Of a DNA stretch of 64,000 nt, positions 17,401 to 31,100 are shown piece after piece; positions within the stretch are counted from its first letter, which is position 1, and each line of letters starts with the position of its first letter. The position numbers and the translations under genes are program-made. The notes under the pieces are model-generated. The model searched no databases, was not told the origin of the DNA, and saw only the letters and a program-made list of their open reading frames with translations. The stretch lies in NCBI RefSeq assembly GCF_901709675.1, contig NC_051088.1:10380193-10444192 (forward strand). Direction: 5' to 3'. The stretch comes from Syngnathus acus. Lineage: Eukaryota; Chordata; Actinopteri; Syngnathiformes; Syngnathidae.

Positions 17401-18374
17401 CACCCCTTTGAACGTTTTCGAGTATTCAATGAACCTATATTGGGGAATGTGGGATGAAGCCATGCTCAGCACGAGACCCACCATGCTGCTCCATTTGATT
17501 TTTTGTTGTTGCTGCTATATTTCATATGCATTTTCCACAATGTACTGCGGAAAATGGTGATTAAATCAACACAAAGTGAGGGAATTTTAGTGGTAATTCC
17601 TCATTTTGTCATTGGGTGAATTGTGAAAAGTGGAAAATTCATCTCATGTGTTGGATGCATTCATGTGACAGGAGTCCCAAGATGTGCAAAAATAATTAGA
17701 TGCTGCTCTGGAAAAAAAAAAAAAAGGTTCACTGCAAAAATGTCAATACTATTCTGACTATTTTGAATGTTTGCTCGTGTGTCGTAAATTCAATTTGTAC
17801 GTAATGTATAAAAAAAGGTCTACAAGTCATATATAAAATTATCTGTACATGTGTAGAGAGGAGATTTTTTTTCGTTTTTGATTTTTATATGGGATACATT
17901 CCGGCCTATGAATAACCTACTAGTACTAACGTGATAAGAGAACAAAGTCTAGGACTAGATAAGATTTTCTACTTCTTCCAACTCACTTTGAACATGGACA
18001 CTGTGCTGAACTAAGACATCTTTAATATTTTTTTTATTTTTAAGATGACAATTTCGTTTTTTGGCGAGGGTACTTAATTATGATTTTCCCCCAACGCTAT
18101 CCATTTAACTGCACTAACTTCATTGAGGCGCCGTCCGTTACATTGAAACGTCATATGTCGGTACCGTGGACACCCTGTCCGAGACTTCAAAACACTCTAT
18201 GTATCATGTTTTCTGGAAAGCATTCTCCATGCATCCACTCACCTCTGCACTTGAAGAAGCATCTCGTTGCTGCAGCTTTGCGGTCGCACATCGGGTCGCC
18301 CGCAGCCGGGCTTCTCTGCAAGCCCGACGCCCGACCACCGAAGGCACGACCCCAGCCGACAAGCGAGCCCACAT
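14479..18374 (-). CDS. amt: Aminomethyltransferase, glycine cleavage T-protein
   Basis: Mitochondrial T-protein: it takes the aminomethyl group from lipoyl H-protein, passes the one-carbon unit to tetrahydrofolate and releases ammonia. Nine exons join in phase to 416 residues (human 403): 18243-18374 (ATG), 16410-16577, 16257-16337, 16034-16165, 15815-15893, 15575-15720, 15282-15462, 15051-15206, 14479-14654 (stop). Exon 1 encodes an Arg/Ala-rich, acid-poor leader ([17 protein letters not shown]...) that fits a mitochondrial import signal and ends [16 protein letters not shown], matching the human junction. Conserved stretches include [70 protein letters not shown] and MPFVPTNYY near the end. 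The exon 1 start is the first ATG in this frame; an upstream TTG in frame is not needed. Intron 1 is 1.7 kb. Confidence 0.97.
16578..18242. other. amt intron 1
   Basis: An AT-rich intron of 1.67 kb between the leader exon and the first enzyme exon. Poly-A/T runs occur at about 17012-17025 and 17711-17725. I see no other gene or defined transposon in it. Confidence 0.6.
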
Positions 18375-20636
18375 GTCGACAAAAAGTCCCAAGGAGTGTG
18401 TCGCCCTTGATGCTCACTCGCTCGCTGCTCTTTGGAGTAGGAAAGCCGTGCCGCTTGTTATTGTTGCTCAATACTTTCTGGACCTCGCACTCATTATGTG
18501 GAATTTCTGCTTTCCTGGTCGCAACACGCGAAATGCTTTATGGGAATTGTAGTTGGCAAACTGGCTGCTTAGCTGTATGGATAGGGCTACAATTTTTCAT
18601 CAGTGCCATAAATGAAGGACCATACACTTCCGAACTGGATGAATGAAAAAAAAATAATAATTATTGATAAAAAAAATCTGCATATGTGCCAAATAGGCAT
18701 ACTTCATGCATATGTATTTATTCATTCTCATATACTGTCATATATTTCTTAATTCATGTATAAAAGATCCTTTACCCTAACCAAACAACAAAGGGTTTAA
18801 AGTAAACAACACAATAACAACATATTGTGATTCTTTTTTCCAGTGCAAAGGGCTGTCCAGCACAAATATTACTATTCAAAATGACTATTCACAAAACTAC
18901 TGAACAAACCAACATTAAGCGCGAGAACTCGTTTGAGCATTTTTGACAAAAAATAACTCACTAAAAAGATAATATCATTGAATTATTATGTCTGCACATC
19001 CAAAGCCGCAAAAAATTATATTAGGCCTTACTTTGCAATATCGGGCAGTATAAGACCCGTTGTAAGTAAAACTAAGCTATGTCTGCCCTCTAGTGATGAA
19101 TGATGATATTACAGTTTCAAAAATAATTTAATTTGTGTGCGTGCGTGCGTGCGTGCGCGTGCGTCCCAACGACGCAGCACCCTTCACCCACTCGCCTGCC
19201 TAATAATATCACCATGTGCATCCCCTGCTATTTTAGGCTAGGCAGTTTGTGAAAGGCTTCACTCTCTCTCTTTTACAAGTGTATAGCTTTCTCGGCCACA
19301 GTCACCAGGCGTGCTGGCCAGAAAGAAACTTTGCTGTAATGTCATATAGTTGGTCAAGCAGTTGACTGTGTCCTTCTTCAGGTCTCAGATCAGTCAAGGT
19401 TTAAAGCTATGAGGTCATTAAAAGTTTTGTCCTCCATGACCCACTAGGACAAGGACAGCACATACAGGACAGGAGCGCAAGGCTTTTGTTTATGCTGGAG
19501 CCAGATAGGTAAGAAGAGATTGTGTGTATTGTTCTATGTGTGACAATATTTTGGGGGAAATTTTCACATGGTTTAGAAAACAAGGTTTTGAGCAGGAAGA
19601 CAAGTCTGTGGGCAAAGAATCAATTCTATCACAGCATCGCCTTCAAGAAAATATTTAAAATTCTGTTCCTTGACCTAATTTTCTTCTATGGAAATATTTG
19701 GGAGTGCCTGCCTACCTACAAGAAAATTAACAACAACAATCTAAGTATTTTGTTAGCTGCCTCTTAATATACTATATTTTTCCTCCCACAAATTATTCCT
19801 ATTGTCAAGTGACAGTCAACACCTTGGGGGCTAATTTTTCTCTTCTCAAGAACAAATGGTTGGTTGCTGCCACAACGAAGCTCCATCTTCAGTTGCCTAG
19901 CAACAAATGCCCCCCTCAAAAATGCTGATTTCAGTGGGACCCGGAAAAGTTGGTTGAATATTAGCTAACTGTTACATTTAATATTGTCATGGCACACTTT
20001 TCAATTATAATGTACATATAATGTGCATTGTTTATAAATATAATGATCATATTTGGGGCCTTCATACAGTCACACAGCTTGTGAGTCTTTTGTGCTTGAA
20101 TATGCTTGGGTACATTTTTTTCCCCTTTTCAAATTTGACACGCTTGTAGTGTTCCTTATTAGTTTCTTTTGTTGATACAAACCCAAAATAGCAACTGTAC
20201 TTCTAGCTTGAAACCGTGAAACTCTCCTTTCTCGGTTGTTATTCTTCATGTGGTCAAAATGTCACATGGTTCATACATGATGTCACTTTCTCATGCAAAT
20301 TGTGATGTGACAGAATGCTTCCCTTCAAGCTGTAAACACTATCAATTCCCTTCCTGATGTGTTGTATGATACATAGTTGTGTGCGGTGTGTCTTTATCTA
20401 GGAATTTCATCTTCTTTTGTGCTTTATGATTTCAATTTGGTTTTATTTTGTCCCATGAATATATTTGTTCGTATTGTACGTATTGTAATATTTGTTCCTT
20501 TATAAGCGATTTGACTCGCAGGAGCATACTTGGCACTAAAAACTATGAGTGATTAGCATGGCAGATGAGCTAAATGTTTGAGAAGAGACACACTGTCAAC
20601 AGTTTCTTTGGAATTTTGCTTTTCAGGATAGGTGAA
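18375..20636. other. Divergent intergenic region between amt and lsmem2
   Basis: The left part (18375-18560) is the amt promoter region with the ZNF143-like element. A (GTGC)n-type simple repeat is at 19134-19165. A donor-like CCAGATAG|gtaaga at 19508/19509 could end an untranslated first exon of lsmem2 in the plus direction, spliced to the acceptor tgcttttcag just before 20626. The rest is AT-rich with no recognisable gene. Confidence 0.45.
18527..18555 (-). promoter_or_regulatory. ZNF143/THAP11 (SBS)-like element in the amt promoter
   Basis: Read on the minus strand, the stretch contains ACTACAATTCCC (18542-18553 on plus) followed by ATAAAGCATTTCGCG. This matches the long composite site known for ZNF143/THAP11 (ACTACAATTCCC, then about A-TGC and GCG). 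It lies about 170 bases upstream of the amt ATG in amt orientation, where such sites typically act in housekeeping promoters. Binding in this species is inferred. Confidence 0.65.
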
Positions 20637-21669
20637 ATGTCAAGGACTTCTTCACAAACGACTCTGCAGACCTACAGGGTCAACGACAAAGACCTCACTG
20701 AGATTGAACTCCATTCTGTGGACTCCATCAATGACCTTCATCGGACTCATCCGGAACACAACCACAAAGGTAGATACAGAGAGACACTGTGAGCACTGTC
20801 ACACAAAATTCAGTTATTAAGGTTATAAAAAATAAAAACAATAATAAAAGCAAAACAATATCTTTTCAAGAGGTGAAGTGAAAATAACTGGAAAAATGTG
20901 GTTGCATAAGTGTGCATACCCTCTAACTGTGCAGAATTAACCAAGCACATTTAAACTCATGATGACCGGAAGTCACTGCCATTGACGGCTATAGACGTCA
21001 AATATCTGTTTTAACTGGGCTGGCAGTGAATGGGTTAAGGTGCATCTGATTGACCACAATTAATTTTCCCCTTTTTTCACTTTATAGCAGAATCTAGGAA
21101 AAAAATGATTCCATCCCTCTAAATCACAAAAACCTGGCATTTGAAGATTGAACATTCCACAAACCGTACACACATCTATACATTCGCATACACGCTGACA
21201 CATGCCGGGATGAGCTAGTAAGTGAGTTGATTACAGGAACGAAGCCGCCCCGTCCCGCTTACACGCCTTCCGTGAATGGGACGCTGCAAGCACACCACAT
21301 GAGATGTGTCAGCGCAGGACCAGGATGGCAGGACTCGTTGACTCCAAGCTCGTGGCGAGCCTACGCTATAGCTTGTGTTGTCATCACACTGCTTCTGCTC
21401 ATACTTGCACTCATTTTCTACTTCCTGGGTGAGAAAGCATCTTTCTTGTTTGAATGACCAAAGGCAGGCATCTTTTTGTTCATATTTTAATTTTGACATA
21501 ATTGAATTGTCTCCCCCCCATCCCTCTGTCAGTACAACAAGGCAACGCAGTACAGAGGCTGACTGAAGCCTTGAAGGAGAAAGAAGCTGCAGCCACACAA
21601 CTATCCGTGCTGATCCAACAACTACAAGTGCTCACACTCAACCTGACAGCCACAAGGGGGCGGACATGA
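20637..21669 (+). CDS. lsmem2: Leucine-rich single-pass membrane protein 2
   Basis: Small membrane protein of unknown biochemical role. Three exons join in phase to 153 residues: 20637-20769 (ATG), 21237-21428, 21533-21669 (stop). The N-terminal part contains the motif VDSINDL shared with LSMEM1. Around residues 85-107 is a hydrophobic helix (AYAIACVVITLLLLILALIF), followed by a charged and Leu-rich C-terminal tail that could form a short coiled coil. The ATG sits 11 nt after a strong acceptor (gcttttcag), so there is an untranslated first exon upstream. A poly(A) signal AATAAA lies at 21779-21784. LSMEM2 rather than LSMEM1 is chosen from the neighbours (IFRD2, AMT, APEH, LAMB2 are 3p21 genes, as is LSMEM2). 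The gene converges on lamb2, with 521 bp between their stop codons. Confidence 0.77.
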
Positions 21670-22190
21670 GTGACAATGTGTGTGAGGGAAAGGATTAGAA
21701 AAGGACACCCTCTGCATTTTAGACATGCAAACACATTCAGATATTTTATAGATTTGTTTAATCGAGAGCTTCTTTTGCAATAAAAATAAACATAAAATAG
21801 ATTTTTTTTAAATCAGTCAGGTCCACTTTTCTCCCTTTAACAGGTATGTCATTTTGTTAATAGCACATACAATAACATCCTCAAACTGTGGTAAAAATAT
21901 TGAAACTCATACAGAGGGCCAATACATTGATATATATTTTTGTTATTCAATATATTCAGACATAAACAAAATCCTTCCCACTGGTCATCCGTTTGTTTTG
22001 ATAGCTTAAGACATTAAGAGCACACGGGATAGAGTTGCTATCCGGACGTCTCAACGTGATACAGTACATGGACATTTCTGAACAAATCACGTGGAATACT
22101 CGAAATTGGAGTCACACAAACATTAGCGCAGTAATGGCGACTCTGCTGGTGGCTCAGGCAGCTAAAGTCAAATTGGGAACGACGGGAACC
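21670..22190. other. Convergent 3' regions of lsmem2 and lamb2
   Basis: This 521-bp gap must hold both 3' untranslated regions. AATAAA signals for lsmem2 are at 21779-21784 and 21785-21790. I see no canonical minus-strand AATAAA for lamb2 in the first 250 bases after its stop, so the two transcripts may overlap or lamb2 may use a variant signal. Confidence 0.5.
21779..21790 (+). other. Poly(A) signals of lsmem2
   Basis: Two adjacent AATAAA hexamers (21779-21784 and 21785-21790) about 110 bases after the lsmem2 stop codon. Confidence 0.65.
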
Positions 22191-25100
22191 TCACGAGCAG
22201 CTGCCGTAGTTCTGCACTTGGTTCCGGATGACGTCCCGCACCAAAGTGGCGTTTTCCTTCAGCTCGTCAAGCTCCGTCCGCTGCTCTTGCATCCGCTGCT
22301 CGTTGCTCTTGAACTTCTTCTCCAGCTCTGCAAAGCCAACACGGCAGTGGACGGTGAACTTTGGAAGCCGTGCTTAAGTACAGTACGTTGAAATAAAACA
22401 ACGAAGTGAAAAAAGTGCCTGCTTATCAATACTGTCGCTGTTGGACAGAACTGATTTCATGCATATTTGCTCAGATGCTTTATTTACACAACTGCAGGGA
22501 GATGTTTAGAAGAAATACAAGAAACCTCAGCGAGCTACAGTACAGTATATTTACTGATTGGAAGACTCGTCATAGTAAAGGCCAGAACAGCAACTAAGCG
22601 GCATCATTTGTTGCTGACTGCTGACTTGTATGCCTCACAGTATTGTACTCACGCTTGAGCTGCTCCATGCTCTTGTTAGCTTTATTGAGAAGCTTTTCTG
22701 CCTCTTTCTTGAGCTCCTCAGCCTTCCGGTTGATGGCGTCCAATCCTTGAGAGCCGCTGCCGAGAGAGTCAACCTTCTCCCGCAGCTCATTGTAGCGCAG
22801 ATTTGTGTCGTTGAGGCTCTGAAACCAAATTTTGTTTGAACATCATCAAAATTTCCATGTTACTAAGCACTTATGAAACAATATTCCGATAATTGGGTAA
22901 GCAAAAGGTAGTTTTGTTTTTATTTATTTTTTTGTCATTCTACGCCACACCACGGTGCAAAGTGTCTAGAATCGAAAATATACAAATGGATTCCCGATGG
23001 CCATTCCTACCTCCAGAAGCGACCCCGCTTGGAGCGTGGCGTTGTCGGCCAAAGCTTTGGCATCCTTCGCCATGTCCCTGTTGTGCTCAGTTTTGTTTCT
23101 CAGTGCTTCGATGTCTGTGGAGAGGTTGTTTAGACGCATCATGATCTCCATTTGCTTGGCTTCCAATTGTGTTAATCTGTCAACCACCTGCAGGGAAATG
23201 CCGTACAAATATTTTTAGGATATGAACATCTCACTACGCTGGTGATACAATGCGCTGGACCTCAGAAGTGGCGTTTTTGGTGCCATTCAGGTTGTTCAAA
23301 GTCTCTTTCAGGGCGCTTCTTGCTTTTTCGATGGCTTTCTCAGACAGATCCAAGGCTGTCTTTGTAGCATTGGCTGCATCTTTCACTACCTCAGCTCTAC
23401 TCCTGCAAAATGTCACAAAGGTTTTGCTCCATTAGTTTATGTGTCATTGTTGTTTCAGTAACCATGGGCAGAGCTGGAGGGTGGCCGGGGAGGCACTGCA
23501 CCCCCCCCAAAAAAAACATCCCAAAGGTACCAGACCAAATAGTTGACTGGCTATTTACGTCTTAATGTATTTTATTATTATTATTATATTTTATAGAAAT
23601 GTCTCATTTCTGCAAGTTCTCATACTCGAATAAATAGTGGCTTTGCCATTATGTCTCTGGTACGCTCTATAGTGGAGCAGGGACATATGTATCTTCAATC
23701 TTTTTTCTCTTGTACAAAAATGTCTGCCACTCATGAGTGTCCTCCATTAAAGGGAAGTCGTGGCCTTACTTGGCATCTTTAGCTTTTTCCAAAAGCTGCT
23801 TGGCTTGACTGATGTGCTGGGAGGTATTGCCGAGGATGCTATCGATGTTGGTCAGGTTAGAAAGGCTGGTCTTGATTTGCATGATTATTGTGTCCACTGT
23901 GGTCTTGTTGACTGGCAGCTGAATGGACAAGACCTGCATGGCCACCTTCTCGATGCTCTCTGGATTTGCTCCATCCTCTAGTTAGTACAAGCAGAGGAAC
24001 GTACAAGAAGAACCAAAGATGAGCACCTTGCCTTCCTTTAATACTGACAGTCTAATATGGACAATCTAATGACGTCTTGACCAAATCATGTGAAAGCTTC
24101 TTTAGTCCAGTCAGATTTGTCTCGTTATCATTTCAAATCCTTAAAGTCTAGTTTCTGTCAAAAAGAATTACACATTTACAATATTTTCTAAAAATATGAA
24201 TACTTCCCTGCACATTTTTTTTTTTTTACAGAAAATGTGATACTACTTTTAATAAACTACCAAACACACACACAAGACCAAAAAAGTATTAAACATAAAT
24301 ATAATCAACATACCAGTGAGGAAATCTTTTATCTTCTTGATAAGCTCTTTGAGCTCCCTATTTGATTTTTCAAAGTGGTCTTTGTTCTTCTGGGCTCTCG
24401 CCAGGGTGTTCATGGCTTGATTCTTCACATCCTGGCTCAAAGACGCGATATCCTGAAGCTGTACAGAGCCGTAAACATGAAAAAAAAAAAGTGGGAGCCG
24501 GGGTACGACATGACATTTCTTACCTTCTTGGCCATGTTATGCAGCTCCTCATTAGCAGCTTCCAGATCGGTGGTGGCATTCTTGGCGAGACTTAGCGCAG
24601 ATACGGAAGCGCTCACCGTCCCATTGCATCTGTCCCCTCCACATATATGGCTGCCCTCATCGTCACGGCAACCAGCACCACCGCATGGGTTGTCTTCGCA
24701 GCTGCCGTTGATGCTAGCAGTGCCGGGGCCCCCACACACCTGTAGGACAATGTTTTCCCAAATAAAATGCATTCATTCATCTTCTACGAATAGCAATAAA
24801 TGAATAATCTTCCTACCTTGTTACTGAGGTGGCGGGTCTTGTGGTCCAGCTCATGGGCTTTCTGCTGCAGTTCCTCCATAGATTGATTCTGGGCTGCCAT
24901 GGCACGGAGGAACTTTTCTTCATTAGCATTCATCAGATCTTCAGTGTTGGAGCGAGTTTTTTTGGACTGTTCCACTGGACTAAGGGGACCAGACACTGAC
25001 GCGTTGCATTTGTACTCCGCCTCTGATGATTCCTGATAGTATTTCTTCACTCTTTTGAACTGATCTACCATGACACATGAGAGGTATCAAATTTGTATCA

Positions 25101-28100
25101 AATGCAAGTTGCGTTGACAAATGACCATTCTGCATAGAAAAAAGTGCTTCTGGTCAGTTGGTGTGAATTAGTTACCTTCAAATCCTGAGATGAGGTAGTC
25201 GTCTATCTGCTGCCGTTTCGCAGCAACCGTGGCGTTAATGTCCATCAATTGTCCCTCCATGTCGGTCAGCGTCTGTCTCAGTGCATCGTCGTCCTCTGCT
25301 GTTGTGTTGAGCTCTCGAACGACACCCATAAGACGCCCGTCGGTCAACGCGATCTCCGCCCTGAAACATGCATACCATTGACCCTGTGTCGTATGTGAGT
25401 AGATTTGAATAAATACCAAGGATCACCAATCCTGGTCCTCAGGGTCCTGCATGTTTAATATGTGCACACCTGATCCGTATGGTATCATGTAGTGTAATGG
25501 CTTTATTGTTTTTGGTTAAATAAGCGGATTACTTTTGTTTTATACTTTGAACTTTGAAGTCTCGACCATCTAACCAAGTTTTTACATTATGGACAGAGTA
25601 CCGTGCTCACCTTAGGTCATCGATGCTTTGTCCAAGCAGTTGGTGGATTTTTTCGCTGTCATTATTGCCAATCAGATCCTGAACCTGCTTCAGCTTCTCC
25701 TCCAGCTCTCTGATTCGAGCGTCGCCGATTCCAGGTGTGACACCACTCTTCAGGATCTTGTCAGCAGTGTTCCGGATGTAATCTAGGTCACGCTTGAGCT
25801 GACACACCACGTCATCCCACAACTGGAAACAGGCATGACACTGCACGCACTCGGGGAAAACGCCGGTGAAGCCGCGGGCACATTCGTCGCAGTGTTTCCC
25901 GGTTGCGCCCTCCTTGCACTGGCATTCTCCGCTGGTCCGGTCACACTGTACTACTTCCGAGCCCTGAGGATGGCAGTTACACTCTGAAGTGGGGAACAAG
26001 AAAATCAGACCCATTTAGGCAAAGCAAGGAAAGGCTATATTTACAAAAAAATTCCAATTCTTTCTTGATCGTAATACAGTGAAGCTCCACTATTCATTGG
26101 GGAGAGAGACTCAGCATGGTGAAAATACACAAATAATTGAACCTGGAAAAGGGCTAATAATACAACAGAAGAATTCAAATCGATTGAACTCACTTTGTGG
26201 CATTTAAATACAATAAATGTCAGGGAATCCAGGCACACTGTAAAAGCAAAATAGACTACACAGGGGTGGGCTATTATTAGCTACATTGGGAGAGTAGAGT
26301 GTAGTGCTTTGGCCTGAGCACAAAAACATACTAGGCGAGATTTGCAGCAAATCACAGAATATATTCCCCCCCATAAAATCTGTGAATATGAAAATTCACC
26401 AATGCCCATAACATTGAATCACGGAGTAACATTAAAAGGCATTTACAATAAACTCAAATTTACCTTGGTCATATTCTCCATATTAAACTGCCTTCTGTGT
26501 GAATATGTTAATAATGAAAGCTGAGTGAAAAATGGATCTCATGGAGTCCCGCAAGGGTGTGGTCTGAAACCCTGTGTAGGCTGCAGCATTATTACCAATA
26601 AACTAACATTAAAAAAAAATAAGGTAGCTATAGCTATACAGTGAGAAACCAAACTGGCCTTACTGATGACTTTTTTGTACCAATGAATTAGTTACCTTGA
26701 CACTGTATCCGTGGGTCTCCCCAGTGGAGCTGCTCACACTCTGTGCACTGTTTCCCTCCGAAGCCCGGGTGACAGTGGCACTGACCACTGAACTGTCAAG
26801 GACAAAGACCTGGCTTTCACAACTAAACTTGCATTCAACATTTTCAAGTTTTTTGAGTCATGCATACTCACCATATTGCATTCAGTTTCCATGGAATGTT
26901 GCAGGTTACAGTTACAGGGCTCACAGCCTTGGTCCTGACCGTAGTTCCAGTGGTCAGGAGTGCATTGGTCACAGTTATGGCCGGTGATGTTTGCCTTGCA
27001 TAAGCAAGCGCCTGTCTGACGATCGCAGTCACAGTGTCCGTCGCTGCAAGTCGACTGGACCGTACCAGCAGTCGCGCAGGTACAGCCTAAGATAAGACAT
27101 ATCATGTTCAGGAGATAGAATCCGGTGACGCTGACTCTCGAAAGTCAAACATCATAAAATTCTGGATTGCTCTTGTGGTGGTGTTGAACTTCTTTGTAGA
27201 CTTTTGTGCCAATGGAATGTATGAGACGTAGCTTTACCACTCTTAAGACCAAAAGATGATGAAATATGCAGGGCAACTTAAATATATAACCACTTACAAG
27301 GCAGTGCATACAAAACCCATGAATAAAGTATTTTCAAAAAAACTCACGTCTACAGTCATGGGCCAAAGCAGTGCCATAGTAACCCTGTTGACATTGGGCA
27401 CAAGCTGGACCATCTGTGTGGTACAGGCACTTGAGGCATTGACCTGTCCTAGAGTCACATGACTCCGGGTCCTGAGTGTCAATGTTGCCGCTGCACTCGC
27501 ATGGAAGGCACTGGCCGCCAGTTTGCTCTGGGTTGCCGTAGAAACCGGGGGCGCACCGGTCACACCGAGGCCCTGGGTTGGAAAAGAAGAAATGGGAGAT
27601 TTTAGCTAGCTTTCTTTGGCTGATGTATCTGTTGTAGTGTGATATCTCACCAGCATAGCCTTGTCTGCAGTTACACATAATGAGGTTCGAAGAGTGGTCA
27701 GCTTGGCAGGAGTGGCCGTTAAAGTGATCCGAACCGGGATTACCCGGGCAAGAGCAGGGGCGACAGTGGTCCCCTGAGCCGAGCAATGCGTTTCCAAAGT
27801 ATCCATCCTGACACCTGAGCATAACCGGTGCAGCGAGTTATTTACCATCGCCGGGACAACCACAGCAACATCGGTGATATTTTGCTTACTGTTCACAGTG
27901 ATGACCGGCTGTGTAGTCTCGGCATTCTTTACACTCGCCAGTTTGGGAATCGCAACTGTCTGCATGGCTGTTACACTGACAGGGCGTGCAGCTCGGGAAG
28001 CTCCACTGGCCGGGTTGGCAATCAGAGCACCGGCGGCCAGATGCTCCCTCCCGGCACTGGCACTGGCCGGTAACGGGGTCACATTGGTGGCTCAGAGAAC

Positions 28101-31100
28101 CCTCTGAATGACAGTCACAAGCTGAAAAAGAAAAAAGTAGTAAACATTCTTTACTTGACCGTATACGTATCATGACTGGAACTGCCACTGGAGAATCGTG
28201 AGTTTCTGAATGCAGCCTATGTTATAAAGCAATCGGCAGCTCATGATTGAATCGTTTCCTTTGGAATCTGTGCTGAATGAGGTCGTCCGTGTTTGTGACT
28301 CACCAGTACAACCATTGACTCCAAAGCCATAGGTTCCCGGTGTACACTGGTCACATCGTCGACCCATCACGTTGGGCTTACAGCGGCACTGTCCTCCGAC
28401 CCTATCACATTCACTCGAGAGGGACCCTTGAAGATCACACTGACAGGCTGGATCACACACAAGAGAGACAAACCATCATTACGTGAAAAGCAAAGACAAA
28501 TAAGCTTCTCGCTTGAATACTAACGCAGTGCTCCATCATGAACGATAGCCGAAATACTGCAGATGAGCTTGGAGCACACGTCGGCCAAGGTGGGCGTTGG
28601 CGTTATCATAAAGGAATCCAGACACATGTAGTGAATCATCTCCTCACGTCGCACCTCTCCCTCAATCTCATTGCCTTGGAAACCAGGAAGCTCGGTATAA
28701 TCAGGGATCAGAACCAACTGTCGGAGCGGAACAAAGAAAGCAAAATATCCATATATTATATCTATATCTACATCTATATATGTATAGATTTATATATGTA
28801 TACATACATGCATATTATATATCCACATGATGCTAAATGTGTTTCTTTACATTTATGTTTGCATATCCCACCACTCAATCAGTACTAGTAGGGAAGAATA
28901 ACAAAACAATAAAACTAATGAGATGGAGGCTGGGGTTGCTGTCTTTCCTCACCGAATCAATAAGAATGAAGGCCGTGAGATGTCTGTGGGTCACTCCGTG
29001 GCGCTGGAAGCGGATGGCAACCACATAACGATTATTTGGCTCAAAACAGAACGGCCTTGGCATCTGGATGTATCTGGAAGACAAAGATATGCAGTATGTT
29101 GCGCTCCCTGAGCAACTTTCCTTCTTCGGGGAAGTGTGTGGGAAATTTTACACATTTGTGACCGGCTTATTTGCAAACAACCTCACTTGGCCCATTGGAT
29201 TGCATGCTCTCTTCACAGACATGAACCTTCTTCCTGTCTCTTTGTGTTTTTGAAGTCACTGTGCTAATTAGTGCTGGCTGTCGGACCAACCACAGCGGAC
29301 AACGGAAGGAATACTTTGGTTTACTGCAATGTTTAGATCCAGGCGTAAGCTGGCCTTTTCAGTTCCGTTCAGTTCCAGATGAATAAAGTTTCTCAAAGGC
29401 CATTTAGAACTTGGAAACTACTCAAGTTGGGCTTCTCACTTATATCTTACCCCTGTTATATTTATTATCAATCAATATTGCTAAAGTTGAATGCGGATAT
29501 AGTATTTTCCCCAAACAGTGGCCTTAATAAACCGCTCCAATCATTGAGTACATTGTCTACTTTGGTCACATATTCTCTGCCTGTACAATTCTCTATTTTG
29601 TCTTCAACAGTTCCCCCTTTTTTTCTTTAAGCTTCATCAAACAAAGCTGTTCCCACCCTGTAATATCACACTGGCTGACTCTTATTGCAAAGCGTTAGCT
29701 ATGTTTGCCCTGCTTTCAGCGAATAGAACACAGGATACAGTGAGGTAAGATGGTATCTGACTCACACAGTGCTGCAGGCCAGGGCAGGTTGAAGTGACAA
29801 CAATGTCATGATGCAATTGTTTCTGTCATTTGTTCTTAAAGTATACAGCATATCCCAAATGTACAGAACTGCATTGTAGTCATGCTTCCAGCTAGATTGA
29901 TTATCTGTTTGATTTGTTTTTCTATTAGAGATTATTTAAATCATGATAAAGCATCATTCAACAACAGCTACATGACTAAATTGGTCTTGCCAGATCGAGT
30001 TTTTAGGGTGTAATTGGTCAAGAGTAAAATTACATTGTCTGAATGCAGCTCCTTTTCATGGTCATGAATACGAGGGCAGCAAAAGCAGTCCGGCTGGTAA
30101 AAATCCAATCATACCCGAAAAAGGTCCATGACTAAAACTACTAAGTGTTTTGATACCTGCTGCGATGTGGCAAAGTGACTGTGTAGAGCTGCTCGGTTGG
30201 TAGAAGGTTTCCACAGCGGACACTGGAAGGCAGGTTCACAGATGTTATACTGACAATGGCCTCCCAGTCCTCTGTGGACTAAACACACATACAGCACACA
30301 TACATATAAAAGACAGGGCTTTTAGTCAAAAGGAGTTGCTGAGTTTTAAGAGGGAAGTGTGATGCACAAACCTCAGGTTCATAACGGATCATGATGTTGT
30401 ACTCCATGGCGTAGGGAATGTTGTCTATATGAAACACCAGGCCAGCACTATCTTTGACCCGAGCAAAACCAGGCCCGGTCCAAGTCACTGTGTGACTTAG
30501 GGTGAGCTCTCTGTAAACGGTCCTCACATCCGGCTTAGAAAGACAGAAAAATGCCTTCTTGAGAATGTTTCCACGCTTGAGGGTATTGTCAATGTATTAG
30601 TATAATAGATTTTTTTTTTTTTCAATATAGAACTGTAACAAAAGACTACATTGTGGTGGACTTGGATACTGAACACGTTAAGAATAGTTTTCTTTTTTTT
30701 TTCATGTTTTCCCCTCTGAAATATATGTTTGATTGCTATGCCAAGGCTATTATACCAACTTCATACTTGCAACCTGATGTCTAAATAGAGCAGTTATTGG
30801 CACTAAGGGCTCTCTTTCCAAACATAACAATGAATGACAACCACACTGCATTTCTCATCCTTGGGCGTGAACGAAAGATGATATCATACTGTCTGCTGAA
30901 GCTGTCGGATCCGCCTCAGTGCTGCGCGGTGTTGCTGCGGGTTGGCGATACGGCGGTGACGCCTGTGTCTTCTCAGCTGGTTGTTGAGGTGCTGAACGCA
31001 GTCTGTCTCTGCCTGAGGTCGAACTTTGCCCTAGGAGAGGAGAAGTTGAAGTCTAAAAAGGCAACTTAAAATCAAAATGAAAAATTCTAATCAAATTATG

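Noticed and set aside
18080-18646. 188-codon open frame on the plus strand
   Set aside because: It is antisense to the amt leader exon and promoter; the GC-rich leader keeps both strands open. The minus-strand frame matches AMT, the plus one nothing.
27606-28082. Second long minus-strand frame through lamb2 LE exons
   Set aside because: It runs across intron sequence and is an alternate frame of the Cys-rich exons, which have few stops.
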